The notes: a model not told the origin generated them from the sequence alone. 64,000 nucleotides of DNA from Nonomuraea cypriaca (GCF_015645445.1 NZ_JADOGI010000005.1:1-64000), one strand, 5' to 3'; shown: positions 35,413 to 44,537, counted from the first letter of the stretch. Numbers and translations: made by a program.

Positions 35413-36335
35413 GGCTCCGCTGGCGGTGACTGCCTGGCGCCTGTTCTGCGTACGTTGGTGGAGTTCAGGACCACCTGGTGGATGACGGACGGCCCGGCCA
35501 TACCGGCGACCATGAACGCGTACCAACTCGCGCTCCCGGCATCCTGGTCCGTCAGCCCCATGGCGGGAGCTCGCGGTTCGTCCACGTACAGGTCCCCGCC
35601 CGCGACAACGTAACGAGCGCGAGGTGCGTCGAAGGGGGTGATCCGCATCTGGAAGTCGTCCTCGTACGGGGAATCGCGGGTCAGGAGGCGGCCACTCGCC
35701 TCCGCGGAGACGGTGCTCTGCGTGAAGGCGCCGTGGAAGGAGAAGGTGGCGGCGGGGGTCGCGCTGAGCGCCAGGTCGAGGGCGGCGGCGAGCCCGTACA
35801 ACCCGTCACCGCTGAGCGGTCCTTCGACGCCGACGTGCTCGTCCAGCGTGCGCCCGGCGATGTACTCCGTCGCCAGCCACGGCTGCCGGGCTTCGGCGTC
35901 GGCCGCGAGCATCCGTACGCAGCAGGCGCCCTGGACCCGGCGAAGCATCGCCACCTCGCGCCGGAACCGTACCCTGAACTCCTGGTTCGCGGCATGCATG
36001 TCGTGGATCAGCTTGACCGCGGCCCTCTGGCCGGCGGAGTCGACGCCCGCGTAGACGATCCCCATGCCGCCGGCCCCGAGCCGTCCGACGATCCGGTACG
36101 GCCCCACCTCCGCCGGATCCCCCTGCCGCGGGGCGGAGACACCTGGGGTGCTCGACGGGGCGGGCTCGGTCCACCACGGCGGCGGCGCCGGCCAGTGCGG
36201 CTCGGGACCAGCCCAGTCGGCGGGCGGCTCCCATCCCTCCGCGACGGTCCATCCGGGGGGGAGGATTGAAGGTCCAATGGGGATTGGGGCGAGGGGGGAT
36301 ACGCAAGAGGTCGTCCCACTTCGACTCGTTGACAT
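35394..36335 (-). pseudogene. Ser/Thr protein kinase with catalytic core deleted
   Basis: The N-lobe is present: YRIVGRLGAGGMGIVYAGVD (Gly-rich loop), AAVKLI (Lys), RFRREVAML (Glu), ATEYIAGRTLDEHVG (hinge). After LYGLAAAL it jumps to LSATPAATFSFHGAFTQST and RYVVAGGDLYVDE, which looks like the extracellular sensor part of actinomycete receptor kinases. HRD, DFG, activation segment and membrane helix are all missing. The frame is open, so a protein may be made, but it cannot be a kinase. A Pro/Trp-rich N-terminal extension precedes the kinase part. Confidence 0.8.
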
Positions 36336-36656
36336 GATCGCGAGAAGAGTATTCCAAAGTGAAGGATCAGCACGCGGCGACTTGCGCGGGTCGCTCCACC
36401 GTGCGGTGTGCGCAGCCGTTCCGGTTCCGAGTGGCGCTTCGCCGCCACGTGCCGGCGCACCTCCGCCTCGCACGCGGCCGAGCATGGCTGACCAGCGTCC
36501 GGCCGTCGCCGACGACAAACGTCGAGCAGAACAAAAAGTCGCCCCGCTCCGGCCAAAAGGAGGGAGATTTACAAGTGCGCACTCAACCGGCCGGATTTGC
36601 GTTGACGGCTGCGGGTATCCTGAGAATTCACGCAGAATGCCTGCACCATTTCTTGC

Positions 36657-36665
36657 AGGAGGTGA
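36657..36665 (+). promoter_or_regulatory. Perfect Shine-Dalgarno for the 23-aa peptide
   Basis: AGGAGGTGA, fully complementary to the 16S 3' end, 5 nt before ATG 36671. A TTGACG hexamer at 36602-36607 may be the -35 box; no clear -10 was identified. Confidence 0.75.
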
Positions 36666-36670
36666 GCGCC

Positions 36671-36742
36671 ATGACGGCAATCAAGAAGTTTCTGACGAAG
36701 CGGCGGGCCGCCCGGCTCAGGCCGTACCCGACCTGGACCTGA
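36671..36742 (+). CDS. Putative P450-modified RiPP precursor peptide (23 aa)
   Basis: A 23-codon gene. It starts MTAIKKFL, has a Lys/Arg-rich middle (KRRAARLR), and ends PYPTWT with Tyr19 and Trp22. The stop at 36740-36742 is 7 nt before the P450 start. The Shine-Dalgarno is the strongest in the window, which argues that the peptide is really made. Very short basic leaders followed by an aromatic C-terminal core and an adjacent P450 are known from the biarylitide/cittilin and atropopeptide (tryptorubin) RiPP families. There the P450 cross-links Tyr, Trp or His side chains. A Tyr19-Trp22 link is inference. I recognise no exact known precursor. Confidence 0.65.
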   Translation: MTAIKKFLTKRRAARLRPYPTWT

Positions 36743-36749
36743 ACAGGGC

Positions 36750-38060
36750 ATGACCGGGAAGATGTCCGCACGCCGACCGCCGGGGCCGCGAAAAGGGGAG
36801 ATCCCGGGAGCGGCGCCATTCGCGGCTGACAGGACGTCTTTCCTGGTCGCGGGCACGGCGCATTATGGCGATTTGTGGGCGATCCGTCCCCGCGTCTACG
36901 TCGTAGCGGGGGTGGAGTTGGCCAGAGAGGTATTTCGCCACACGGGAAACGGATTCGACCTTCTTGAGGGAGCGTTCGCGTCCCCTCCCGTGCAGCGCCG
37001 TGCCCGGCGACCGGCCGACGCCGACGACCGCTCCGCCACGGCCCTGGTGCGCGGGTTCCGTCACGCCGCGGTCTGTGAGCAGACCGGCATGCTGGCGGCC
37101 GAGGCCGCCGCCCTGGCCGCCACCTGGCCGCCGGACCAGGAGGTTGAGGTCCTCTCCCAGGTCAACGGCGCGGTTTCGCGCATGGGAGCCCGTTACTACT
37201 TCGGCCCCGACGCCGCAGCTCTGACGCACGCCGAAGCCGAGCTCGCCCGGCTGCGCACGGAGCTCACCCACAGGTACCTCCATCTACCGTCGTGGATGCC
37301 CTCACCATCGCGGACCCGCGTGTACCGCTGTCACAGGCGACTCGCCGGGCGCATTCGTGCCGTCATCGACCGGCGCCTGGACGAGGGCCGCCAGGAGCAG
37401 GACCTGCTCGCCGCCGCGATGCACGCGGCACAGGAGGACGACACCCGGCCGGGTGACCGAATCGCCTACGGCCTGGCCACCCTGATGGTGGCCGCCCAGG
37501 ACATGCCCACACGGGCGTCCGGATGGATCATGATGGAGCTGGCGCGCGAGCCGGAGTGGGCCGACCGCATCGCCGCCGAGGCCATGAGCCTGCCGGAGGA
37601 CCCGGCCAAGATCGACGCCGGACATCTCGCCCGGCTCCGGCTCACCGACGCGTTCGTCCGCGAGACGCTGCGCCTGCACCCGCCGACCTGGCTGGTCTCC
37701 CGCACCATCACGGCACCGGCCGAGCTCGGCGGCTATCAGCTGGTCCCCGGTGACCACCTCCTGCTCTCGCCGTACCTGCTGCACCACGACCGGCGCTACT
37801 TCACCGAACCGGACACCTTCCGGCCGGAGCGCTGGCTCAGACGGGAAACGGCCGACCACAACCCTGCCTACCTGCCCTTCGGCGCGGGGCCGCGCATGTG
37901 CCGAGGGGCGGCGCTGGCTTCGACCGAGCTGATCCTCATCACCGCGATGATGGCCCGCCACCACCGGCTCCGCGCTCCCGCGACCGCCCCTTACCAGCAG
38001 GACGCCGAAGGTGCGCTGACTCCCTCGGGTCTGCGCCTGACATGCCGCCGGCGCGACTGA
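36750..38060 (+). CDS. Cytochrome P450, likely peptide cross-linking
   Basis: 436 residues, complete. ETLR (ExxR) is at 305-308 and the heme loop FGAGPRMCRG at 377-386 with Cys384, both canonical. The I-helix is not: MVAAQDMPTRAS at 246-257 replaces the usual A/G-G-x-D/E-T-T/S, so the acid-alcohol pair for O2 activation is changed. This would suit radical coupling rather than hydroxylation (inference). It starts 7 nt after the peptide gene, so the two are one transcript. It differs strongly from the P450s at 16.3 and 41.7 kb. No ferredoxin, protease or transporter is nearby. Confidence 0.88.
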   Translation: MTGKMSARRPPGPRKGEIPGAAPFAADRTSFLVAGTAHYGDLWAIRPRVYVVAGVELAREVFRHTGNGFDLLEGAFASPPVQRRARRPADADDRSATALVRGFRHAAVCEQTGMLAAEAAALAATWPPDQEVEVLSQVNGAVSRMGARYYFGPDAAALTHAEAELARLRTELTHRYLHLPSWMPSPSRTRVYRCHRRLAGRIRAVIDRRLDEGRQEQDLLAAAMHAAQEDDTRPGDRIAYGLATLMVAAQDMPTRASGWIMMELAREPEWADRIAAEAMSLPEDPAKIDAGHLARLRLTDAFVRETLRLHPPTWLVSRTITAPAELGGYQLVPGDHLLLSPYLLHHDRRYFTEPDTFRPERWLRRETADHNPAYLPFGAGPRMCRGAALASTELILITAMMARHHRLRAPATAPYQQDAEGALTPSGLRLTCRRRD

Positions 38061-38143
38061 CCACCCAGCCCGGGTGCTCGGAAGGAGACCGGCCGCTCAC
38101 CCCGCGGCACGACGTCGCCTGCGGGGCCGGACCAGCCTGACCC

Positions 38144-38175
38144 GGCGGGGCGGTGCGCGCAACGCACCTCCCGCC
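38144..38175 (+). terminator. GC-rich stem-loop after the peptide/P450 operon
   Basis: GGCGGGGCGGTGCG pairs with CGCACCTCCCGCC around CGCAA, with one bulge/mismatch. It lies about 85 bp after the P450 stop. No U-tract. The 235 bp from here to the palindrome at 38413 hold no recognisable gene. Confidence 0.5.
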
Positions 38176-38412
38176 CGGTGACGGCGCTGGACGACAACGC
38201 CGAGCGCTACCCGGTCTTCTCTCCCCTGTGACATCTGCCCCGCCATCCGGCTTCGCGATGGCCTAGCCCGAGCACAGGCTCCCGAAAGGCGGGAAGGTCG
38301 CTTCTGCGCGTGGGACTTCAAGTCGGGCAAGCGGGTCAACGACGAGTCGAGGGTCACCGGGATCGGCGGCGCGCGAAATTTCCGCCAGGAAAGCGTTGAC
38401 CGTCCATATGGA

Positions 38413-38427
38413 TGAAAGTTACTTTCA
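38413..38427. promoter_or_regulatory. Palindromic operator ahead of murein-recycling genes
   Basis: TGAAAG-TTA-CTTTCA, a perfect 15-bp palindrome, about 60 bp before the start codon of the gutted GH3 gene. It is likely the operator of the original nagZ-namZ-amiE operon; the regulator (for example of the RpiR/MurR or LacI type) is not in the window. Confidence 0.6.
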
Positions 38428-38483
38428 AGGCGCCGGTCACCTTTGCATGAATTTTTTCGTCCATGCGAGGGGTTGGAGGACAG

Positions 38484-38661
38484 ATGCGTCGTACGACATC
38501 ACGGACTTCCCCAACGCTCCGACGTACCTCGCGACGTACTCGTGGGAGAAGCCGGCGATGGAGGCCACCGCACGGGTGCTGTTCGGCCAGACCGACCCCA
38601 AGGGCAAGCTGCCGGCGACGGCTCCATCCTCTACCCCTACGGACACAGCCTGAGTTACTGA
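38484..38661 (+). pseudogene. GH3 beta-N-acetylglucosaminidase (NagZ-type) remnant
   Basis: GGAGG (38475-38479) and ATG 38484 preserve a translation start, but the DNA then reads at once, in another frame, YDITDFPNAPTYLATYSWEK and ARVLFGQTDPKGKLPAT. This is the C-terminal domain of GH3 NagZ-like enzymes. A second shift near 38620 leads to SILYPYGHSLSY stop, the native GH3 terminus. The catalytic barrel (about 500 residues) is gone. It originally headed the NamZ/AmiE operon. Confidence 0.8.
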
Positions 38662-38691
38662 ACCCTCCCCCAGGACGGAGCAACACCTGAT

Positions 38692-39972
38692 ATGGGCCAT
38701 TTCTTCTCCCGGCGGGCTCTGCTGTCCACCGCGGCCGTCACCGTGGCCGGGACAGGCGTGGGCATCTCCCCGCTCGACGACCGTCCATCGCGCAGGTTCA
38801 GGACCGGCGTCGAGGTCCTGATGGCCGATGACTACGAGCTTGTACGGGGCCAGAAGGTCGGCATCGTGACCAACCCCACCGGCATCCTGCCGGACCTCCG
38901 CCACGAGGTCGACGTGATGGCCGCCAGCGACAAGATCGATCTCGTCGCGGTGTTCGGTCCCGAGCACGGGTTCCGCGGCACGGCTCAGGCCGGCGGCTCC
39001 GAAGGTTTCTACGAGGACGAGCAGACCGGGCTGCCGGTCTACGACACGTACCTGAAGAGTGGCCAGGCGCTGGCCGACATCTTCACCGGGTCGGGCGTGG
39101 ACACGATCATGTTCGACATCCAGGACGCGGGCGCCCGCTTCTACACCTACATCTGGACGCTGTTCGACTCCATGCAGGCCGCGGCGCTGGCCGGCAAGCG
39201 GTTCGTCGTCCTTGACCGGCCCAATCCGATGACCGGCCGCCGGGCCTACGGGCCCATCATGACGCCGCGGTTCTCCACGTTCATCGGCCGGGAGGCGATC
39301 TCCCAGGCACACGGCATGACCGTCGGCGAGCTGGCGAAGCTGTTCAACGCCGAGTTCCTGGACCAGCCGGTGGATCTCACGATCGTGGAGATGCGCGGCT
39401 GGAAGCGAGACCAGGCGTACGAGGACACCGGCCTGCCCTGGGTCCTGCCGTCGCCGAACATGCCGACCGTGGAAACCGCGATCGTCTACTCGGGCACCGG
39501 CATGTTCGAGGGCACCAACCTGTCGGAGGGACGCGGCACGACCCGGCCCTTCGAGCTCATCGGTGCCCCGTACGCCGACCACCGGTGGGCGGACGCGCTC
39601 AACGCGCTGGGCCTGCCCGGCGCCGGGTTCCGGCTGTCTTACTTCACGCCCACGTTCTCCAAGCACGTGAACACGCTGTGCGGCGGGGTGCAGCTGTACG
39701 TCACAGACCAGAAGGCATTCGACCCGGTCAAGACGGGCATCGCCATGCTCGTCACGGTGAAACAGCTCTATCCGGACGACTTCGCCTGGCGATACGACAC
39801 CTCCGACCCGGCGCGGCCGTACTGGATCGACAAGATGACCGGCTCGACCCAGGTCCGGACCGACATCGACGCCGGGAAGGGCCCGGACGAGGTCGAGGCC
39901 GGCTGGGCCGGCGCGCTCAAGGAGTTCGCCGAGACGCGCGCGAAGTACCTGATCTACCGCGGAGGTAACTAG
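38692..39972 (+). CDS. namZ: Exo-beta-N-acetylmuramidase NamZ (DUF1343, GH171)
   Basis: 426 residues. A Tat-type signal (SRRALLSTAAVTVAG, residues 6-20) is followed by the DUF1343 domain: VGIVTNPTGILPDLRHEVD, VFGPEHGFRGTAQAG, MFDIQDAGARFYTYIWTLFD, PSPNMPTVETAIVYSGTGMF, EGTNLSEGRGTTRPFELIG. B. subtilis NamZ (YbbC) removes MurNAc from non-reducing ends of peptidoglycan fragments. It lies in its usual place between a NagZ-type gene (here broken) and an AmiE-like gene. Confidence 0.92.
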   Translation: MGHFFSRRALLSTAAVTVAGTGVGISPLDDRPSRRFRTGVEVLMADDYELVRGQKVGIVTNPTGILPDLRHEVDVMAASDKIDLVAVFGPEHGFRGTAQAGGSEGFYEDEQTGLPVYDTYLKSGQALADIFTGSGVDTIMFDIQDAGARFYTYIWTLFDSMQAAALAGKRFVVLDRPNPMTGRRAYGPIMTPRFSTFIGREAISQAHGMTVGELAKLFNAEFLDQPVDLTIVEMRGWKRDQAYEDTGLPWVLPSPNMPTVETAIVYSGTGMFEGTNLSEGRGTTRPFELIGAPYADHRWADALNALGLPGAGFRLSYFTPTFSKHVNTLCGGVQLYVTDQKAFDPVKTGIAMLVTVKQLYPDDFAWRYDTSDPARPYWIDKMTGSTQVRTDIDAGKGPDEVEAGWAGALKEFAETRAKYLIYRGGN

Positions 39973-41696
39973 TGGTGCGCGCTCTGCCCGTCCTGGTCGC
40001 TGTGGCGCTCACCGTGACGACCCCTCTGCCCGCGGCGGCGGCTGTCGCGGGACCGCCGACCGTCACCGCCGCAGACGTGCGGTTCGCCGACAAGAAACTG
40101 CGGTACGGCGACGCCCGCAAGGCGGGCCTGGTCTCCGAGTACGTGGATCGGATCGCGCCCGACGCCGCCGGGTTCATGCAGCCGTCGCCGTCGCGGCCGC
40201 TCTACCCGGGCGCGGTCGTGATCGCGGGGCGGGACGGCGTGATCGCGACCCACGAGGCGATGGGGAAGGCGGTGCGCTACGCCGACTCCACGCCCACCGA
40301 GCTGCCGCCGGACCAGCAGATCGAGATGCGCAAGGACACGATCTTCGACATGGCGTCGGTGTCCAAGCTGTTCACCTCGATCGTGGCCGTGCGGCAGATC
40401 GAGCAGGGCCGGATCGCGCTCGACAACCCGGTGACCGCGTACATCCCGGAGTTCGCCGCGAACGGCAAAGGTGGGATCACGGTCCGGGACCTGCTGACCC
40501 ACACGTCGGGGCTGCCGGCGTGGATACCGCTGTACACCTCCCCGACCGTTGAGGAACGGTACGCCGCGGTCTGGAACGTCGCACCGACGAACCCGCCGGA
40601 CACGATCTACCGATACTCCGACCTCAACCTGATCACGCTCGGGGTGATCGTGGAGCGGGTGACCGGCAGGCGGCTCGACGCGGTCGTCGCGGAGGACCTG
40701 ACCGGGCCGCTCGGGATGCGCGACACCGGCTACAACCCCGACCCGGCACTCAAACCGCGGATCGCCGCCACCGAGTACCAAACCACCACGGAGCCCGACC
40801 GCGGCATGATCTGGGGCCAGGTGCACGACGAGAACGCCTGGGCACTCGGCGGGGTCGCGGGCCACGCCGGGGTCTTCTCCACGGCGTACGACATGGCGAT
40901 CCTGGCCCAGACGCTGCTCAACGGCGGTCACCACGGCCGGGCGCGCATCCTGTCGGAGGACTCGGTGCGGCTGCTGCTGACGAACTTCAACACCGCCTTC
41001 CCCGGCAACTCGCACGGCCTCGGCTTCGAACTCGACCAGATGTGGTACATGGAAGGGCTCTCCTCGCCGGTGACCGGCGGGCACACCGGCTACACCGGGA
41101 CGTCGTTCGTCATCGACCCGCTGTCCGGCTCGTTCGTGATCCTGCTGACCAACCGGGTGCACCCCAGCCGGGACTGGGGCTCCAACAACCCGGCCCGCCG
41201 GGCGGTCGCCCGCGACCTGGCGATGGCCATTCCGGTACGGCCGGCCCAGGGACGGGACGCGTGGTTCTCCGAAGTCGGGGACGACCGGACGGCGACGCTC
41301 ACGCTGCCGGTCGGCGCGCCGCGGGGCGGGCGGCTCTCCTTCGCCCTGTGGTACGACACGGAGGCGGACTCCGACATCGGGTCCCTCGAGGCCAGCGCCG
41401 ACGGCGGCGCCACCTGGAACCCCTTGCCGATGGAGCTGAGCGCCGGTCCGCACCGCTGGTCGTCGGACGGCACGTTCTCGGGTTTCCAGGGCCGCCAGTG
41501 GCTGCGTGCGGAGGCACACCTTCCTGCCGGGACCACCGGGCTGCGGTGGCGCTACGTGAGCGACCCGCTCTACCAGGGCCGCGGCGTGTACGTGGACAAG
41601 GTGCGGATCAGCGGTCCTGGGCTTCACTTCGAGGACCAGAACCCGCACGACGCCGCCCTGTTCGTCGCCGACGGCTGGACCCGATCCACCCATTGA
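39972..41696 (+). CDS. AmiE-like serine hydrolase (beta-lactamase fold) with extra C-terminal domain
   Basis: 574 residues. Signal peptide ([17 protein letters not shown]). Beta-lactamase/AmpC fold motifs: SVSK (SxxK), YSDLN (YxN) and GHTG (the KTG-box position). B. subtilis AmiE (YbbE), an N-acetylmuramyl-L-alanine amidase, has this fold and the same nagZ-namZ context, so a muropeptide amidase is the best call; an esterase/D-peptidase is possible. Residues about 430-570 form an added beta-rich module ([20 protein letters not shown]), not part of the hydrolase. The GTG start overlaps the namZ stop by one base, with GGAGG 6 nt upstream. Confidence 0.85.
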   Translation: MVRALPVLVAVALTVTTPLPAAAAVAGPPTVTAADVRFADKKLRYGDARKAGLVSEYVDRIAPDAAGFMQPSPSRPLYPGAVVIAGRDGVIATHEAMGKAVRYADSTPTELPPDQQIEMRKDTIFDMASVSKLFTSIVAVRQIEQGRIALDNPVTAYIPEFAANGKGGITVRDLLTHTSGLPAWIPLYTSPTVEERYAAVWNVAPTNPPDTIYRYSDLNLITLGVIVERVTGRRLDAVVAEDLTGPLGMRDTGYNPDPALKPRIAATEYQTTTEPDRGMIWGQVHDENAWALGGVAGHAGVFSTAYDMAILAQTLLNGGHHGRARILSEDSVRLLLTNFNTAFPGNSHGLGFELDQMWYMEGLSSPVTGGHTGYTGTSFVIDPLSGSFVILLTNRVHPSRDWGSNNPARRAVARDLAMAIPVRPAQGRDAWFSEVGDDRTATLTLPVGAPRGGRLSFALWYDTEADSDIGSLEASADGGATWNPLPMELSAGPHRWSSDGTFSGFQGRQWLRAEAHLPAGTTGLRWRYVSDPLYQGRGVYVDKVRISGPGLHFEDQNPHDAALFVADGWTRSTH

Positions 41697-41722
41697 GCCG
41701 GCCCGGGGTAGGGTGGCTGGCC

Positions 41723-42052
41723 ATGCGATCCGCGGCTCCCGACGGTCCTGCCATCGACCCCGCCCTGCTCATCACCGATCCGCATGCCGCCTACGACCGG
41801 CTGCGGGACGCCGGGCCCGTACACCGGATCCAGGGTCCCGTCGGCTCGCCCGCCTGGCTGTTCACCCACCACGACGACGTCCGCCGGTTGCTGGCCGACC
41901 CGCGACTGTCCCTGGACAAGCGCAACGCGAGTCCCGGGAACTATCGCGGGTTCGCCCTCCCGCCGGCGCTGGACGCGAACCTGCTCAACATGGACCCGCC
42001 CGACCACACCCGGCTGCGCCGCCTGGTCACGAAGGCGTTCACCGCCCGGCGT
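41723..42052 (+). pseudogene. Cytochrome P450 N-terminal remnant
   Basis: The ATG at 41723 begins a normal P450 N-terminus ([48 protein letters not shown]), about 110 residues. After FTARR the sequence leaves the family and meets the 3' end of the opposing hemoglobin gene. I-helix, ExxR and heme loop are missing. Confidence 0.85.
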
Positions 42053-42072
42053 AGCTGCTCCCCGAGCCGGGA

Positions 42073-42819
42073 TCAAGGCTGGTACGGCGGGGCGACGCCC
42101 CAGCCCCAGCGCGGCACCGGCGCCTCGGTGGGCGGGGTGGCGCCGGGCGCGGAGTTCTGCACCGCGAGGCGGGTGCCCCACTCGATGTAGCTCGCGAAAG
42201 CGGCCCGGAACTCGGGGTCGCCGGGCAGCCCCACCTCGTCGGCGGCGTCCATCAGCAGGCTCACCCACCGGCGCCGCTGCTCCTCCCTGATGTGCTTGCC
42301 GACGTGCTGGGCGAGCATGTGCGGGTATCCGCCTCGCTCGCGGGTGTAGCGGTCGGGCCCGCCGAACACCTCGCTCAGCCACATGGCCACGAACCCGGGG
42401 TGCCGCGCGTTCATGTGGGCGAAGATCGGGGCGAGCAGGTCGTCCTTGAGCACGTGGCCGTAGAACACCTCGGTGAGCCGCTCGAACGCCTCGGCTCCGC
42501 CCGCCCACTCGTAGAGCGTGGTCTCGGTCTTGGCGATCACCTGCTCGTAGTGGCGCATCTCCTCAATGTTCGCGACATACGGCTTGATCTCGGCGAAGAA
42601 CTCCCGGAACCTCTCACTGTTCCTGAACCCCTCCGTGTGATCCCGCGCCGACGTCCACTCGATGCGCAGGATGTAGCACTCCGGCTCGTCGGTGCTCCTC
42701 GACAGCTCGAAGTCCAGACATTCCGGCGCGGCGCCGAGCGGTACCACGGCCCGCCGGTACGCGTCCTCGAACTGCTGTGTGTCGGGCACTCGGTAGCGTA
42801 TGTACTCGATGATCATCAT
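42073..42819 (-). CDS. ABM domain-truncated hemoglobin (group II) fusion
   Basis: About 248 residues. Residues 1-95 form an antibiotic-biosynthesis-monooxygenase-type domain ([36 protein letters not shown]). Residues about 100-230 form a truncated hemoglobin: [15 protein letters not shown] (B10 Tyr), [13 protein letters not shown] (proximal His), [18 protein letters not shown] (Trp G8), typical of group II. The fusion may couple heme O2/NO chemistry to a small-molecule oxidation (inference). GGAGG precedes tandem ATGs at 42819/42816. A short Pro-rich tail ends the protein. Confidence 0.88.
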   Translation of the reverse strand: MMIIEYIRYRVPDTQQFEDAYRRAVVPLGAAPECLDFELSRSTDEPECYILRIEWTSARDHTEGFRNSERFREFFAEIKPYVANIEEMRHYEQVIAKTETTLYEWAGGAEAFERLTEVFYGHVLKDDLLAPIFAHMNARHPGFVAMWLSEVFGGPDRYTRERGGYPHMLAQHVGKHIREEQRRRWVSLLMDAADEVGLPGDPEFRAAFASYIEWGTRLAVQNSAPGATPPTEAPVPRWGWGVAPPYQP

Positions 42820-42829
42820 CGCCTCCGTA

Positions 42830-42842
42830 ATGATGTAATCAT
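42830..42842. promoter_or_regulatory. Palindrome upstream of the ABM-hemoglobin gene
   Basis: ATGAT-GTA-ATCAT, a perfect 5-bp inverted repeat 11 bp before the start codon; a candidate operator. Confidence 0.4.
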
Positions 42843-42907
42843 CAGTGTCTTGATCACGGCAACTTCTCGCGAAAACCACGCTCGTCGACAACATCACAAG
42901 CCACGCA

Positions 42908-43981
42908 TCAGGCCGTGTACTGATACGTCGGGTAGGTCAGATAACCCGCGTCACCGCCCTGGTAGTACGTGGCCTCCTCGACGGGAGCGATCGGGAGTCC
43001 GTTACGCAGTCGTTCGACCAGGTCGGGGTTGGCGAGGAAAGCGCGTCCGAAGCTGATGAGGTCGGCCCCCAGCCCGAGCCAGTGATCGGCGTCGGCCCGC
43101 CCGGTCTGCTTGGGTCCCATCCCAGGCACCGGGTTCATGATGAGGGTGCGGGGCCATGCGCGGCGCAGGCCGGCCAGCGTCTCTTCGTCGGTGGTGGCTT
43201 CGAGATGGACGTAGGCCACCCCCAGGCGGGCCAGTTCGGTCAGCAGCGCGGTGTAGAGCTCGGGAACATCGCTCTCCTCCACGCCCCAGAACGTCCCGCC
43301 CGGGGAGAGGCGGATGCCGGTCCTGGGCCCGCCGACGGCCTCGACGGTTGCGGATACCGCCTCCACGGCGAAACGGATCCGATTGCTCACCGAACCTCCG
43401 TAGAGGTCCGTGCGCAGGTTGGCGTTGGAAGAGAGGAACTGCGAGATCAGGTAACCATTGGCACCGTGCAGTTCCACGCCGTCGAAGCCGGCGTCGATGG
43501 CACGGCGGGCGGCATGGGCGTATGCCTGGGCGTGCTCAGGCACTTCGGCGGTGTCCAGGGCACGCGGGGTCGGCGCGGGCTTGGGTCCGGTCGGGGTGAA
43601 CACCTCGCCGACGGCGGGGACGGCAGAAGGCCCGATCGGCCGCATACCGGTGGTGTCGGGGTGCGAGACCCGTCCGCCGTGCATGAGCTGGGCGAAGATC
43701 CGGCCGCCGTTGGCGTGCACGGCATCGGTCACCGGGCGCCACGCGGTGACGTGCTCATCGGTATGCAGTCCCGGCGTACCCGGATTGGACTGTCCGATCA
43801 AGCTCGGCTGCACGCCCTCGGTCACGATCAGCCCGGCCGTCGCTCGCTGGGCGTAGTACGTCGCCATCGACGGCGTCGCCAGACCGCCGGCGGCGGCCCG
43901 GACCCGCGTCATCGGGGCCATCACCACCCGGTTGGGCAGCGTCAGGTCGCCGAGCTGATAGCCATTGAAAAGGGTCATCAC
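42908..43981 (-). CDS. Alkene reductase (old yellow enzyme family)
   Basis: 357 residues, complete OYE TIM barrel: LPNRVVMAPMTRVRA, FAQLMHGGRVSHP, GFDGVELHGANGYLISQFLS (substrate His/Asn pair region), RTDLYGGSVSNRIRFAVE. FMN- and NADPH-dependent reduction of activated C=C bonds. It is divergent from a MerR regulator with about 110 bp between starts, so it is probably induced by electrophiles through that regulator (inference). Confidence 0.93.
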   Translation of the reverse strand: MMTLFNGYQLGDLTLPNRVVMAPMTRVRAAAGGLATPSMATYYAQRATAGLIVTEGVQPSLIGQSNPGTPGLHTDEHVTAWRPVTDAVHANGGRIFAQLMHGGRVSHPDTTGMRPIGPSAVPAVGEVFTPTGPKPAPTPRALDTAEVPEHAQAYAHAARRAIDAGFDGVELHGANGYLISQFLSSNANLRTDLYGGSVSNRIRFAVEAVSATVEAVGGPRTGIRLSPGGTFWGVEESDVPELYTALLTELARLGVAYVHLEATTDEETLAGLRRAWPRTLIMNPVPGMGPKQTGRADADHWLGLGADLISFGRAFLANPDLVERLRNGLPIAPVEEATYYQGGDAGYLTYPTYQYTA

Positions 43982-44037
43982 GCAAGGACTCCTCGTTCCG
44001 TGGTGCCCGGATCTCGGGCACGACGGTTAGGCTAGAA

Positions 44038-44057
44038 CCTCACATCCATGTCAGAGG
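44038..44057. promoter_or_regulatory. MerR-type imperfect dyad
   Basis: CCTCACATCCATGTCAGAGG between the OYE and MerR starts, an imperfect inverted repeat of about 20 bp in the position expected for a MerR operator. Confidence 0.4.
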
Positions 44058-44094
44058 CAAGATGTGTGCCGCAGATCACAGCCAGGAGGACGAT

Positions 44095-44472
44095 GTGCGC
44101 ATAGGGGAGCTCGCGTCTCGGACCGGAGTCAGCGTCCGGTCCCTGCGCTATTACGAAGAGCAGGGACTGCTCACCAGCATCCGCAGCTCCAGCGGGCAGC
44201 GGCATTACACGGACGACGAGGTCGGACGGGTCATGTTCATCCAACGGCTGTACGCCGCAGGTCTGTCCAGCCGCACCATCGTCGAACTGCTGCCTTGCGT
44301 CGACAAGCCCAGCACGGAGAATTCCGACGCCGCGCTGGAGCGGATGGCGCAGGAGCGCGACCGGCTCTCCGAGCACATCACCGACCTCATACGCACGCGG
44401 GACGCACTCGATGGGCTGATGGCCACGAATCGAGCACATCGAGCGAGTCTGCGGACACCAGTGGCCGGCTGA
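44095..44472 (+). CDS. MerR family transcriptional regulator
   Basis: 125 residues. RIGELASRTGVSVRSLRYYE and EQGLLTSIRSSSGQRHY form the winged HTH; the coiled-coil dimer helix follows (DRLSEHITDLIRTRDAL). LPCVDKP matches the position of PCVDAGH seen in the broken MerR at 25.8 kb. GTG 44095 has AGGAGG 5 nt upstream. Probably controls the divergent OYE. Confidence 0.92.
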   Translation: MRIGELASRTGVSVRSLRYYEEQGLLTSIRSSSGQRHYTDDEVGRVMFIQRLYAAGLSSRTIVELLPCVDKPSTENSDAALERMAQERDRLSEHITDLIRTRDALDGLMATNRAHRASLRTPVAG

Positions 44473-44537
44473 ACGGGCCCAGCCTTCGCCGATGGATCGC
44501 TGCGGGGTGGCACGACGGAGAAGCGGCGGACTCTCTG

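Noticed and set aside
36359..36742. 127-codon frame ending in the peptide
   Set aside because: The upstream part has no motif and no Shine-Dalgarno, while the internal ATG at 36671 has a perfect one; the 23-codon reading is preferred.
39969..41693. 574-codon minus-strand open frame
   Set aside because: Exact antisense shadow of the AmiE-like hydrolase, which has a signal peptide and SxxK/YxN motifs.
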